Shown here: positions 27,673 through 37,289 of the stretch, in pieces | Layout: each line of letters begins with the position of its first letter | Position numbering within the stretch: the stretch's first letter is position 1 | Assembly (NCBI RefSeq): GCF_016918545.1 | Contig: NZ_JAFFQC010000006.1 | Coordinates: 91,099 to 155,098 of the forward strand | Length of the DNA stretch: 64,000 nucleotides | Reading direction: 5' to 3' | Source: Desulfobulbus alkaliphilus | Lineage (GTDB): Bacteria > Desulfobacterota > Desulfobulbia > Desulfobulbales > Desulfobulbaceae | Program-made: the position numbers and the translations under genes | The notes under the pieces: generated by a model | Databases searched by the model: none | Told to the model about the DNA's origin: nothing | The model's input: only the letters and a program-made list of their open reading frames with translations

Positions 27673-27867
27673 ATGGCAAATGTAAATAAAAAAGTGACGG
27701 CAGCAATTGCCGCTGTCAATGCCTATATGATGCAGGAAGAAGAGGCAGCCTATCAGGCACAACTGGCTGCCGCCAGGTCTGCGCAGACTGGTCCCAATCC
27801 ATGGGCAATTGCCGGCCGTCAGGATATAATGCATTTCCGCAGGCTGATTCAGATAAAAGCCTTCTGA
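27673..27867 (+). CDS. Small carboxylase-associated subunit (OadG/MmdE C-terminal-like)
   Basis: The 64-residue product begins MANVNKKVTAAIAAVNAYMM, has an acidic/Ala-rich middle (QEEEAAYQAQLAAARS) and ends PNPWAIAGRQDIMHFRRLIQ. The final block resembles the C-terminal tail of gamma/delta subunits of Na+-pumping decarboxylases (W-x-I-A-G-R-x-x-x-M). The membrane helix of those subunits is absent, as in the epsilon subunit of methylmalonyl-CoA decarboxylase. It probably helps assemble the complex. Its position between the 12S and 5S genes supports this. Confidence 0.75.
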   Translation: MANVNKKVTAAIAAVNAYMMQEEEAAYQAQLAAARSAQTGPNPWAIAGRQDIMHFRRLIQIKAF

Positions 27868-27922
27868 TGGCTTTTGCGACAAATTGACGTTCAACGATAA
27901 CGTACAACAGGAGAAATTGACA

Positions 27923-29905
27923 ATGAGCGACCAAGTGAAAATGACCGCCATGAATTATGATGCTGACCGGCCTGCCGCAGAAAATCCGGTTAAGGTTATG
28001 GATCTGAGCTTTCGTGACGGCCACCAGTCTTTGTTTGCTACCCGCGGCCGTACCGAGGATATGATTCCGGTTGCGGAAATGATGGATGAAATCGGCTTCT
28101 GGGCCTTGGAGACCTGGGGTGGTGCCACCTTTGACACCATGCACCGTTTCCTCAATGAGGATCCGTGGGAGCGCCTCCGAACCCTCAAGCGCTATGTAAA
28201 GAAGACCCCCTTCTCCATGCTGCTCAGAGCCCAGAATCTGGTTGGATATCGGAACTACGCTGATGATCTTGCCACTGCCTTTGTTGAGCGAGCCGCAGAA
28301 AACGGCATGGATATTTTCCGAACCTTTGACGCCCTCAACGACTACCGCAATTTTGAAACCGTGGTCAAGCAGATCAAAAAGAGTGGCAAGCATTTCCAGG
28401 GCTGCATCTGCTATTCGCTGACCGAACCCCGCCTTGGTGGCGATGTGTACGACCTGAAGTACTACGTGGACAGAGCCAAGGCCCTCGATGACATGGGTGC
28501 CGACTCCATCTGCATCAAGGATATGGCCGGAATGATTGCTCCCTATGATGCCTATGCCATTGTTAAGGCGATCAAGGAAGTGACCAAGACACCTGTCCAT
28601 CTGCACAGCCACTTCACCTCTGGTATGGCCCAGATGAGCCATCTCAAAGCCATCGAAGCCGGGGTCGATATCGTTGACACCTGCATGACTCCCTATGCGT
28701 TCCGCACCGCGCATCCTGCGATTGAGCCCTTGGTCATGGCTCTGCTCGGCACCAACAGGGATACCGGCTTTGATATCAAGAAGCTCGCCGAAATCAACGA
28801 GGTTCTTGAGAAAGAAGTCATGCCTAAATACAAGCATCTCATGGATGATTCCAAGTGCTCCATTATCGACATCAACGTTCTGCTCCATCAGACCCCGGGC
28901 GGCATGCTGTCCAACCTGGTGAACCAGTTGCGTGAAATGGATGCCCTCGATAAGATCGATCAGGTCTACAAGGAACTGCCCATAGTGCGTAAAGAGCTTG
29001 GCCAGATTCCGCTGGTCACCCCTACCAGCCAGATCGTCGGTATTCAGACCGTCAACAACGTGCTGTTCGATACCCCGGAAGAACGCTACAAGATGATCAC
29101 CGCCCAGGTCAAAGACCTGTGCTATGGTCTCTACGGCAAAACCGCTGTACCGATCGACCCTGAAGTTCAGAAGAAGGCGCTGAAAGGCTATCCGCGCGGC
29201 GAAGAACCCATCACCTGCCGCCCTGCTGAAGTCCTCGAGCCGGAAATGGAAAAAGCCAAGCAAGAGATTGGAGATCTGGCCAAGGATATCGATGACCTGG
29301 TCATCTATGCCCTCTACCCGGTCACTGGCAAAAAATTCCTGGAGTGGAAGTACGGTGTGACCCCGGCGCCTCCGGAAGTCAAAGCACTCACCCTGGACGA
29401 AGTGAAAAAACGCGATGAACTGATCGCCAAAGCCAAGGCCGGCAAGCTGATTGAGCCGAAAGCCGCCACACCGGAGAAATCCGAAAACGTTCGCACGTTC
29501 AACGTCTTTGTTGATGGTGAATTCTTCAACGTTGAAGTCGACCCCATCGGCGATTTCCAGCCCATGGCCGCCGCTCCTCGTCCTGCCGCTGCGGCTGCCG
29601 CGCCTAAAGCTGCCCCGGCCGCTGCACCAAAAGCTGCGGCCCCGGCTGCTGCTCCCAAGGCCGCTGCCCCTGCTCCGGCAGTTGTTGAAGGTGGTACACC
29701 GCTTATGGCACCCATGCCCGGCATGATTATTAAAAATGTCGTCAATGTCGGTGACACCGTCAAGGTTGGCGATCCCGTCGTGATCCTGGAAGCCATGAAG
29801 ATGGAAAACTCACTTGCCGCTCCGTGTGATGGAGAAGTCAAGGCTCTCAATTACGGTACCGGTGATTCCGTGCCCAAAGACGCCGTCCTTGCGGTTATCG
29901 GATAA
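27923..29905 (+). CDS. Transcarboxylase 5S subunit fused to biotinyl domain (PycB/OadA-like)
   Basis: The 660-residue product starts with a pyruvate carboxyltransferase domain (VMDLSFRDGHQSLFATRGR, FDALNDYRNFE, HLHSHFTSGMAQM with metal His residues). A conserved carboxylase domain follows (TPTSQIVGIQTVNNVLFD). A long Ala/Pro/Lys linker (about residues 555-590) leads to a C-terminal biotinyl domain with EAMKMEN, the biotin lysine near residue 626. In Propionibacterium the 5S and 1.3S parts are separate proteins; here they are fused. It transfers CO2 to pyruvate, giving oxaloacetate. CAGGAGAAA precedes the ATG. Confidence 0.9.
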   Translation: MSDQVKMTAMNYDADRPAAENPVKVMDLSFRDGHQSLFATRGRTEDMIPVAEMMDEIGFWALETWGGATFDTMHRFLNEDPWERLRTLKRYVKKTPFSMLLRAQNLVGYRNYADDLATAFVERAAENGMDIFRTFDALNDYRNFETVVKQIKKSGKHFQGCICYSLTEPRLGGDVYDLKYYVDRAKALDDMGADSICIKDMAGMIAPYDAYAIVKAIKEVTKTPVHLHSHFTSGMAQMSHLKAIEAGVDIVDTCMTPYAFRTAHPAIEPLVMALLGTNRDTGFDIKKLAEINEVLEKEVMPKYKHLMDDSKCSIIDINVLLHQTPGGMLSNLVNQLREMDALDKIDQVYKELPIVRKELGQIPLVTPTSQIVGIQTVNNVLFDTPEERYKMITAQVKDLCYGLYGKTAVPIDPEVQKKALKGYPRGEEPITCRPAEVLEPEMEKAKQEIGDLAKDIDDLVIYALYPVTGKKFLEWKYGVTPAPPEVKALTLDEVKKRDELIAKAKAGKLIEPKAATPEKSENVRTFNVFVDGEFFNVEVDPIGDFQPMAAAPRPAAAAAAPKAAPAAAPKAAAPAAAPKAAAPAPAVVEGGTPLMAPMPGMIIKNVVNVGDTVKVGDPVVILEAMKMENSLAAPCDGEVKALNYGTGDSVPKDAVLAVIG

Positions 29906-29929
29906 TTAATTTCTGGATTCATCAAAAAT

Positions 29930-29966
29930 AAACAGGGGAGTGCCTGCTTCAGGCACTCCCCTGTTT
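29930..29966. terminator. Terminator between convergent genes
   Basis: An exact 16-bp stem (AAACAGGGGAGTGCCT and its complement) with loop GCTTC. On the minus strand a T-rich run (GTTTATTTTTGAT) follows, so it terminates the CitE-like gene well. In the plus direction it probably also ends the transcarboxylase message. Confidence 0.85.
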
Positions 29967-29999
29967 GCTTCAGCGGCAGACAACGTGCCGATTTTTCTT

Positions 30000-30920
30000 T
30001 CACTCCTTGATCAACTGCAGGTGTCTTGCTTGTTCCCATAATTGGGTGGCCATGCGCACGGTTGCCTGGTCAACCATTCTCCCGTCCACCGCCACCGCAC
30101 CTTTCCCTTCTTTTCTTGCCTGTTCGCTGGCAGCAAGTACTTTGGCCGCCAACGCAACATCCTCCTCTCTCGGAGTAAAGACTTCGTTGATGGTATCAAC
30201 CTGCGATGGATGAATGGCCCATTTACCGTCACACCCCAGGGCACAGGCCATGACCGCTGATCGACGCAACCCTTCCGTGTCCTTGAAATTGCCATAGGGC
30301 GCGTCTATGGCAAGCCGGCCATGAGCCTTGGCGTGCATCACCATATTACTGATGGCAAAATGCCAGCGGTGCCCTGGGTATAGTTCTTCTTCCTTCTCGC
30401 CATGACCGGAAATGGACACCAATCTGGCGCCGATCGATGCTGAATAATCAGCAATGCCAAAAACGAGGCTGAGGCCCCTTGCACTTGCCGCGATAATTTC
30501 CGCTGCCCGCATTAAACCTTCGGCTGTTTCTATGGAGAGTTCAAGACCGAGGGGGCGACGGGCAGTGTTTGCCAGCTCGATACCGGAGAGCAGCCGGTCG
30601 GCAAAATACACATCACCTGGATGATTCACCTTGGGTATGACTATTGAGTCGATAATGTGCCCTGCTTTTTCAGCAACCTCAACGAGATCTCGATAAGCAA
30701 AAGGTGTATCCAGCGCATTGATGCGAACGGTCACGGTTTTCTGCGTCCAGTCGAGATCCAAGAGTGATGCAATGACCTGATCCCGCGCTGAATTTTTTTC
30801 CTCTAAGGGAACACTGTCTTCCAAATCGAGCATTATAACGTCGGCATTGCTGGTATTGGCTTTACCGTGCATCTTTGTCATATGCCCGGGAACGGATAAA
30901 TTCGATCTTCGGGGTTTCAT
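30000..30920 (-). CDS. HpcH/HpaI aldolase family protein (CitE / malyl-CoA lyase-like)
   Basis: The 306-residue product carries RRSNLSVPGHMTKMHGKA, DVIMLDLEDSVPLEEKNSAR, VRINALDTPFAYRDL, SIVIPKVNHPGDV and the late block WAIHPSQVDTINEVFTP. All are typical of citrate lyase beta-like and L-malyl-CoA/beta-methylmalyl-CoA lyases. No citrate lyase alpha or gamma gene adjoins, so a stand-alone CoA-thioester lyase is more likely. Neighbouring CoA metabolism fits this. A perfect AGGAGG lies before the ATG chosen; an upstream in-frame ATG is rejected. Confidence 0.85.
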   Translation of the reverse strand: MKPRRSNLSVPGHMTKMHGKANTSNADVIMLDLEDSVPLEEKNSARDQVIASLLDLDWTQKTVTVRINALDTPFAYRDLVEVAEKAGHIIDSIVIPKVNHPGDVYFADRLLSGIELANTARRPLGLELSIETAEGLMRAAEIIAASARGLSLVFGIADYSASIGARLVSISGHGEKEEELYPGHRWHFAISNMVMHAKAHGRLAIDAPYGNFKDTEGLRRSAVMACALGCDGKWAIHPSQVDTINEVFTPREEDVALAAKVLAASEQARKEGKGAVAVDGRMVDQATVRMATQLWEQARHLQLIKE

Positions 30921-30989
30921 GGTACTGCCTCCTGTGGGAATGGGTAGATGAATAGGTACTGACAAGGGAGTGGAGCGCTGTCTTCATTG

Positions 30990-31209
30990 CTGAATCCGTG
31001 ACGGCTGTACTCTTATTTCGGATAAATCTTGCTATACTCAGATGATGATTGCATTAGGATCTTTGATCATAACTTTCACCAGCCGCCTTTCGGAGACGTC
31101 CGTCCGCACGCCATCTTCATTGCCCGTAATCGTATGATAAAGTATAGCGTTCAAAGAACGGTCACCGGCAATATAGCTCACGCATGGACGAAGGGGCACG
31201 GATCCAGGT
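30990..31209 (-). repeat. Dispersed repeat copy 7 (full length, reverse)
   Basis: A 220-bp reverse copy from CTGAATCCGTGACGGCTG to GGGCACGGATCCAGGT on the plus strand. The right-domain promoter-like boxes are degraded here. It fills the gap between two leftward genes, the HDOD-GGDEF gene upstream and the lyase gene downstream. Confidence 0.9.
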
Positions 31210-31256
31210 TCGTTGGTTTTGACGATTGAGTGCAGGAAAAAGGAAATGAGGACTCG

Positions 31257-32837
31257 TCAGGACAGAGAGAACCACTTTTTTTTCTTTTCAGGCTGATATA
31301 ACTTCACTCTGTTTCTGCCCTCTTTTTTTGCCGAATAGAGAGCCTGATCAGCCAACCCGATAAGTTCGTTTTTGGTTGTATTTTCCAGTGCTGGGCGAAG
31401 ACAGGCGATGCCGATGGAGATGGTGATGGAGTATGTATCCCGACCATCGTCAAAGACATATTCTTCGATTTTTTTTCGAATTTTTTCGGCGACTAAAACA
31501 GCTTCCTCGTGTCCGGTCTGCGGAAGGATAAAAACAAACTCTTCCCCTCCGTACCGGGCAATCAGATCGTATTCACGAATCTGTTCCCTGGCGACTCTGC
31601 AAAATTCTTTTAAGAGGAAATCACCGGTTTGGTGCCCAAAAGTGTCGTTGAAACGTTTAAAATGATCGATGTCGGCCAGCAGGAGAGAGAGCGTGTCATC
31701 ATGTCTCGCTGATCGGTTGAGCTCAGCGTCAAGAAAATTTTGAAAAAAACGATGGTTGCTGATTTCTGTTAGCCCATCGATGTTGGCGAGATTTTCAAGC
31801 AAACGGTTTTTCTGGGCGAGTTCCTCGCTGAGTTTTTCCAGTTCCATTTTGGACTTGATCAGTTCCCGATTCATTTCCTCATAGGAAAGATTGATGAGGC
31901 TGAGGCGAAGATTAGCTTCCTGAAGGATTTCTGCAACAGACCGCACCGGCCCTATCTTGATCCCGAAATAATGGGCTGATTGCTCGATAGTCCGGTCGAT
32001 TTGCCGGAGGATATTATTCACTTCGAGAACTTTGAGGCCGAGCAAGCGTCTAGCCTCGGTACGAAATTGCTTGTGGTATTTGGCAGGGTCATTGGAATGG
32101 AAAATTTTAACAAGCAGATCAGCTAAATATCCGGCAAAAACATTCTTTCGATATTGTTCTGGACCCTGATAGGTGTCAGGCTGATGATGATATTGAATTG
32201 GCAGGAGAAGACTTTCGGGAAGCCCCCAGGATTTGGCAGCCGCAAATCCTATCTCACTGTGGGTGCAGCCAATCACTGCCGATTCGATGTCCTCATCATG
32301 GCTGCCCGAGACATCATTATTGGTCTCTTTTGCATGGACCTGGTTGAGCACCTCTTCATACTGTTTGTTCATTGTTGCTGCAAAGACCAATTGCCCGATA
32401 TTCTGCAAAAGGCCACAAATAAAAGCCTCCTCACTATCCCTCCCCCCAACCTGTTCTACAATGAGTTTAGCTGCAACGGCGCCGACAAGTGCGTGCTCCC
32501 AGAAACGATGGAAATCAAACAAGTCACTTTGTTTACGGCTTTCCAGGGCAAGAAAGGAAAAACTGAGCACAAGGCTGCGAACGGCATTGATTCCTAAAAT
32601 AGAGACAGCTTGGTTGATTGAAGAAATTTGTTGCGGAAAACTGTAAAAAGAAGAATTTGCGACACGAAGTACTTTAGCGGATAAAGCCATATCTTGAGAA
32701 ACAAGCGTGGCAATGTCCGTCAGGGTCGTTTCATCACTGGCGGTCAAAGTGAGGAGCTGCGAGGCAATGATGGGTAGAGTGGGAAGATCTTTTGACAGGA
32801 GGACGGATTCAAGCACTTTGTCTGGATCAGTGGTCAT
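31257..32837 (-). CDS. HDOD-GGDEF protein (putative diguanylate cyclase)
   Basis: The 526-residue product has an N-terminal HDOD domain (about 15-215; LPTLPIIASQLLTLT, LSAKVLRVANSSFY, SINQAVSILGINAVRSLVLS). A coiled-coil linker (EMNRELIKSKMELEKLSEEL) joins it to a C-terminal GGDEF domain (about 355-515). The active-site GGEEF, DIDHFKRFNDTFGH and an ARYGGEEFVFI strand are intact, so it should make c-di-GMP. HDOD domains serve signalling roles, often with chemosensory systems. No adjacent operon partner is evident. Confidence 0.9.
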   Translation of the reverse strand: MTTDPDKVLESVLLSKDLPTLPIIASQLLTLTASDETTLTDIATLVSQDMALSAKVLRVANSSFYSFPQQISSINQAVSILGINAVRSLVLSFSFLALESRKQSDLFDFHRFWEHALVGAVAAKLIVEQVGGRDSEEAFICGLLQNIGQLVFAATMNKQYEEVLNQVHAKETNNDVSGSHDEDIESAVIGCTHSEIGFAAAKSWGLPESLLLPIQYHHQPDTYQGPEQYRKNVFAGYLADLLVKIFHSNDPAKYHKQFRTEARRLLGLKVLEVNNILRQIDRTIEQSAHYFGIKIGPVRSVAEILQEANLRLSLINLSYEEMNRELIKSKMELEKLSEELAQKNRLLENLANIDGLTEISNHRFFQNFLDAELNRSARHDDTLSLLLADIDHFKRFNDTFGHQTGDFLLKEFCRVAREQIREYDLIARYGGEEFVFILPQTGHEEAVLVAEKIRKKIEEYVFDDGRDTYSITISIGIACLRPALENTTKNELIGLADQALYSAKKEGRNRVKLYQPEKKKKWFSLS

Positions 32838-32928
32838 TACGGCTTCCTGTGTCTATGAAAGATGAGAGTATAGAAGAATAAAGCGTACGTTGTATTCGTG
32901 TATGTTTAATTTTATAATGGATAAGGTT

Positions 32929-34020
32929 TTACGTATAGTTTTTTTTCTCGTTAACCCCAACAGATGATTGAAAAGAGTCTGGGTGGGTCTGGTTGGGATA
33001 AGAACAGGGAGACCCGCAACAGGTGATGAAATCGAGGGTTTTGTCCAGAGACTGGACGTACTGCGGAGTCAATGGAATTTTTCCCCCTCCTCCGGGAGCG
33101 TCCAGGGCATAGGTTGGCAGAGCCATTCCGGTAAGATTGCCGATAAGGTAATGCATAATGGCCAGACCGGTATTGACGGTAGTGCGGAAATGCGAACTTC
33201 CTTTGGTCAAATCAGCCTGGAAGAGGTAGTAGGGCTTGACGCGAATTCGAATCAGCCGATAAAAAAGAAGTTGTAATGTTTGTGGGCAATCATTGACGCC
33301 GCGAAGCAGGACCGTCTGACAACCCAATGGTATACCGGCATCTGCCAAAAGAGTGCACGCCCGTGCTGCATCCGCGGTAACCTCGGTAGGATGATTGAAA
33401 TGGGTATTGATATATAAGGGGTGGTAGCGTTTTAATATGGCGGCAAGTCGGGGTGTGATGCGAGCGGGGAGGGTACAAGGTACGCGCGTCCCGATCCTGA
33501 TGGTGGCAATGGAAGGAATCGCCCGGATGGCGCGCAGGAGGCGGTCAAGGCGCTGGTCACTCAACATCAGCGGGTCGCCGCCGGAAATGAGCACATCGGA
33601 AATGGTGGGTGTGCGGGCGAGATATTCGAGGCCAGCGTGAATGGTGGCCTCATTGATAACCATGTTTTTTGTACCCACCTTGCGTTTACGGGTACAAAAA
33701 CGGCAATAAGTGGCGCATTCGTTGCAAACCAGAAACAGGGCACGGTCAGGGTATTTATGGACAAGATTGGGTACAGGACTCAGATTTTCTTCGTCCAGGG
33801 GATCATCAAGGCCGATGGCATCACTGAGTTCAAGCAGGTCAGGGACAGCCTGCCGAAAAAGAGGAAGACCATGTTGTTTAATGAGTTCCAGGTAATAGCG
33901 ACTGATCCTGAGGGGATAAACAGCGTGAACAGCTTCCAGCGGTTCAAGAGAAAGGTCAAGGGCCTGCGCGAGTTGTCGGGGTGTTGTTATAAACGAGTTG
34001 TAAACTTGATCAGAAACCAT
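32929..34020 (-). CDS. KamA-family radical SAM aminomutase-like protein
   Basis: The 363-residue product has the radical SAM motif CATYCRFCTRKRKVG, VLISGGDPLMLSD, and the PLP lysine in DAPGGGGKIPL. ADLTKGSSHFRT matches the region that holds a substrate-binding Asp in lysine 2,3-aminomutase. It is shorter than classical lysine 2,3-aminomutase (about 416) and close to EpmB length. No efp or epmA lies nearby, so the substrate (free lysine, glutamate or EF-P lysine) is undecided. Confidence 0.85.
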   Translation of the reverse strand: MVSDQVYNSFITTPRQLAQALDLSLEPLEAVHAVYPLRISRYYLELIKQHGLPLFRQAVPDLLELSDAIGLDDPLDEENLSPVPNLVHKYPDRALFLVCNECATYCRFCTRKRKVGTKNMVINEATIHAGLEYLARTPTISDVLISGGDPLMLSDQRLDRLLRAIRAIPSIATIRIGTRVPCTLPARITPRLAAILKRYHPLYINTHFNHPTEVTADAARACTLLADAGIPLGCQTVLLRGVNDCPQTLQLLFYRLIRIRVKPYYLFQADLTKGSSHFRTTVNTGLAIMHYLIGNLTGMALPTYALDAPGGGGKIPLTPQYVQSLDKTLDFITCCGSPCSYPNQTHPDSFQSSVGVNEKKNYT

Positions 34021-34318
34021 GGGAACCAGGTTTTTGGGTCAAAAAAATTGCCGCTGTGTTGAGTACGGTCATACGGGTAATAGACAAGCATATGGGCAAG
34101 CCGCCCTAAAAGAGGTGAATGGACACGGCCGGAAAGAATTTCCAAAGACCTGGCTGCCCTTGGTAGCCCTTCGCTGCGGGAAGCGGCGCTTGCTCTGAGC
34201 TGGGGTGTCTGTGCTCGTATTCCATGCTTGCAGCGCTGGCAGAAGGATCAAGGTACCGAAGAAACGAGTATCGCTATGTTTAAGACTGTTGAAGAGGTCG
34301 CCGTCTGCTTCTTGAAAG
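34021..34318. other. Intergenic region between kamA-like gene and the sdhB terminator
   Basis: Together with the terminator it separates two leftward genes, so it should hold the kamA-like promoter. No repeat copy, gene-like frame or clear promoter was found. Confidence 0.4.
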
Positions 34319-34361
34319 AAAAATGGACTGTCATCAAAGCATTGATGACAGTCCATTTTTT
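34319..34361 (-). terminator. Terminator of the sdhCAB/frdCAB operon
   Basis: TGGACTGTCATCAA and TTGATGACAGTCCA form an exact 14-bp stem with loop AGCA. A-runs and T-runs on both sides give a U-tract on either strand, so it acts bidirectionally. It lies 38 bases beyond the sdhB stop. Confidence 0.88.
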
Positions 34362-34398
34362 TAAACCCCGCTGCTGCTCACAGCAGGCTGGCTGGACC

Positions 34399-35163
34399 TT
34401 AATGATCGATGGTAAAGGCAGCTCGCAGATATTGACGGTTGAGACGAGCAATATTGCGAATGGATATGCCTTTTGGGCAGACATTTTCACATTCTCGGTG
34501 GTTTCCGCAATTGCCAAAACCATCTTTATCCATTTGCATGACCATGTTGATAGCACGTTTTTTGGCTTCAAGCTGTCCCTGAGGAAGCAGCGCCAGTTGA
34601 CTGACTTTGGCTCCCAGGAAAAGCATGGGGCTTCCATTGGGGCAGGCTGCGGCACATGCGCCACAACCGATGCAGGCAGCGGCGTCCATCGCTTGCTCAG
34701 CAACATGTTGTGGAATGAGGATAGTGTTGCCATCCTGCGGTGATCCGGTATTGACCGATACATATCCACCGGCCTGTATAATGCGATCAAGTCCGCTGCG
34801 ATCGATAATGAGATCTTTGATGATCGGGAATCCCTGTGACCTGAAGGGTTCGATAACGATAGTGTCATTATTTTTGAAACTACGCATATGTAATTGGCAC
34901 AGCGTGGTTTCTTTTTCAGGGCCGTGGGCGGTGCCATTAACAACGGCGCCGCACTGGCCGCAAATGCCCTCCCGACAGTCATGATCAAAGGCGATTGGTT
35001 CCAGCCCCTTGCGGGTGAGCCATTCATTCAATACATCGATCATTTCAAGAAAGGAACTGTCGGTGCTGATGTCCTTAAGAGCGTGTTCCTCAAGAGCACC
35101 TGTTGCCAGAGGACCATTCTGCCGCCATATCTTTACTATGATATTAATTGTTTTCGATGCCAT
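34399..35163 (-). CDS. sdhB: Fumarate reductase/succinate dehydrogenase iron-sulfur subunit
   Basis: The 254-residue product carries the [2Fe-2S] motif CREGICGQCGAVVNG and the two C-terminal cluster motifs CIGCGACAAACPNG and CENVCPKG. It passes electrons between the flavoprotein and the di-haem cytochrome b. It is the last gene of a C-A-B operon. The direction (fumarate reduction or succinate oxidation) cannot be read from sequence. Confidence 0.95.
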   Translation of the reverse strand: MASKTINIIVKIWRQNGPLATGALEEHALKDISTDSSFLEMIDVLNEWLTRKGLEPIAFDHDCREGICGQCGAVVNGTAHGPEKETTLCQLHMRSFKNNDTIVIEPFRSQGFPIIKDLIIDRSGLDRIIQAGGYVSVNTGSPQDGNTILIPQHVAEQAMDAAACIGCGACAAACPNGSPMLFLGAKVSQLALLPQGQLEAKKRAINMVMQMDKDGFGNCGNHRECENVCPKGISIRNIARLNRQYLRAAFTIDH

Positions 35164-35232
35164 GGGATATCTTCTGTGTTGTATTTTATACTTCAGTAAT
35201 GAGCCTGTTTACACAATAAGGACTGATATGTG

Positions 35233-37158
35233 TTACTTGTAACTGCGTTGTGAAGGAATAACATGCTCAAATGACAGCGGTTCCTTGTGCATCACAGGTG
35301 CAGTGCCTGGTCCTTTGTACTCCCATACGGAAACGTGACAGAAATTTTCATCATCACGCTTGGCCTCATTCTCTTCTGTCTGGCTCTCTTCCCTGAAGTG
35401 ACCGCCACAGGATTCCTCACGGAGGAGAGCATCCTGGACCATCAGTTCACCGAATTCAAGGAAGTCGGCGACCCTGCCCGCTCGTTCAAGAGACTGGTTT
35501 AATTCTTGTCCTGAGCCGGGTATAATAACGTTCTCGTAAAAATCGGCTCTGATCTCAGGAATTTTGGTGAGTGCATACTCGAGACCGGCTTTGTTGCGCG
35601 CCATGCCACAGTAGTCCCACATGATTTTACCCAGCTCGCGGTGGTAGTGATCAACTGTATGGCCACCTTTGCCGCTGGCGGTATTTTTCATCAGCTTGTT
35701 GATCTGGTCCTTGACTTCGTTTACAGCTGCTTCGAAGGCGGGATCATCGGTGTTGGTGGGAACCGGCGGGACGGTGGCGAGATAGTTGCCGATTGTGTAC
35801 GGCAGAACAAAGTATCCATCGGCCAACCCCTGCATAAGAGCGGAGGCTCCCAGCCGATTAGCGCCATGGTCGGAGAAGTTGCATTCACCAGTTGCGTACA
35901 ACCCGGGGACAGTTGTCATCAGTTCATAATCCACCCAGACTCCGCCCATGGTATAATGGATGGCGGGGTAGATCATCATTGGTTCTTTGGTGGGGTCACT
36001 GTCGGTGATCTTCTGATACATATGGAACAGGTTGCCATATTTCCGCATGATTACATCAAGTCCATCGCGCTTGATGGCATCGGCAAAATCGAGATAGACC
36101 CCTAATTTGGTCTCGCCAACACCCTTGCCTTCGTCGCAGGCTTCCTTGGCATTGCGGGAGGCAACATCCCTGGGTACCAGGTTGCCGAAAGAAGGATATT
36201 TTCTTTCCAGGTAGTAATCTCGTTCGTCCTCGGGGATGTCAGCGGCTTTGCGGGTGTCGCCGGGTGTTTTTGGAACCCAGACACGGCCGTCGTTCCGCAG
36301 GCTTTCTGACATCAAGGTCAGTTTGGATTGAAACTCCCCATGAACCGGGATGCAGGTGGGGTGAATCTGGACAAAACAGGGGTTGGCAAATCCGGCCCCT
36401 CTTTTGTAGGAGCGCCACGCAGCGGTGACGTTGCAGGCCATGGCGTTGGTGGACAGAAAGTAGACATTGCCATACCCGCCAGTGGCAAGGACAACCGCAT
36501 GGGCTGAATATTTTTCAATTTCACCGGTTACAATGTTGCGGCAGATGATCCCTTTGGCCACACCATCGACAACAACGAGATCCATCATTTCCCGCCGGGT
36601 GTACATTTTGACTTTGCCCAAGGCAACCTGGCGCATCATGGCGCTGTAGGCTCCCAGCAGCAGCTGCTGGCCTGTCTGGCCCCGGGCGTAAAAGGTTCGT
36701 GAGACCTGTGCACCGCCAAAAGAGCGATTGGCAAGCGTTCCGCCATATTCACGGGCAAAAGGCACTCCCTGGGCGACACATTGATCGATGATATTGTTAG
36801 CAACCTGGGCGAGACGGTACACATTGGCTTCACGGGCACGGAAGTCGCCACCCTTGACAGTGTCATAAAACAGGCGATAGATGGAGTCGCCGTCCCCCTG
36901 ATAATTTTTTGCCGCATTGATACCACCCTGGGCGGCAATGGAGTGGGCACGACGCGGAGTGTCCTGGATACAGAAAGATTTGACATTGTACCCAAGTTCA
37001 CCCAAGCTCGCCGCGGCAGATGCTCCGGCCAAGCCGGTCCCGACGATGATCACCTCATATTTACGTTTATTAGCTGGATTGACGAGTTTATTGGAAAAAC
37101 GGCATTTGTCCCATTTTTCGGCCAACGGTCCTTCGGGTATTTTGGAGTCAAGCTGCAT
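35233..37158 (-). CDS. sdhA: Fumarate reductase/succinate dehydrogenase flavoprotein subunit
   Basis: The 641-residue product has the FAD fold [20 protein letters not shown], the covalent-FAD histidine motif [35 protein letters not shown], and [20 protein letters not shown] with active-site His and Arg. Length and gene order fit the Wolinella-type (type B) enzymes. Start: [10 protein letters not shown]; a longer N-terminal extension in frame is unlikely. It converts fumarate and succinate, central to the propionate route suggested by the transcarboxylase. Confidence 0.95.
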   Translation of the reverse strand: MQLDSKIPEGPLAEKWDKCRFSNKLVNPANKRKYEVIIVGTGLAGASAAASLGELGYNVKSFCIQDTPRRAHSIAAQGGINAAKNYQGDGDSIYRLFYDTVKGGDFRAREANVYRLAQVANNIIDQCVAQGVPFAREYGGTLANRSFGGAQVSRTFYARGQTGQQLLLGAYSAMMRQVALGKVKMYTRREMMDLVVVDGVAKGIICRNIVTGEIEKYSAHAVVLATGGYGNVYFLSTNAMACNVTAAWRSYKRGAGFANPCFVQIHPTCIPVHGEFQSKLTLMSESLRNDGRVWVPKTPGDTRKAADIPEDERDYYLERKYPSFGNLVPRDVASRNAKEACDEGKGVGETKLGVYLDFADAIKRDGLDVIMRKYGNLFHMYQKITDSDPTKEPMMIYPAIHYTMGGVWVDYELMTTVPGLYATGECNFSDHGANRLGASALMQGLADGYFVLPYTIGNYLATVPPVPTNTDDPAFEAAVNEVKDQINKLMKNTASGKGGHTVDHYHRELGKIMWDYCGMARNKAGLEYALTKIPEIRADFYENVIIPGSGQELNQSLERAGRVADFLEFGELMVQDALLREESCGGHFREESQTEENEAKRDDENFCHVSVWEYKGPGTAPVMHKEPLSFEHVIPSQRSYK

Positions 37159-37289
37159 AGTCTTTTCTTTTGGCTGGAGGTGAAAGGGATATATGGTAAT
37201 TGAATGAGGGTTCCTGGCTAAGCTGAGTTTTGCCTTCTGAATCCCCCACAGTCTCATGTACCATGAAAATTAATCATGTTCCTTGCAAG

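Noticed and set aside
27716..29263. A 515-codon antisense frame across the transcarboxylase genes
   Set aside because: It lies opposite well-supported genes and its translation resembles no family.
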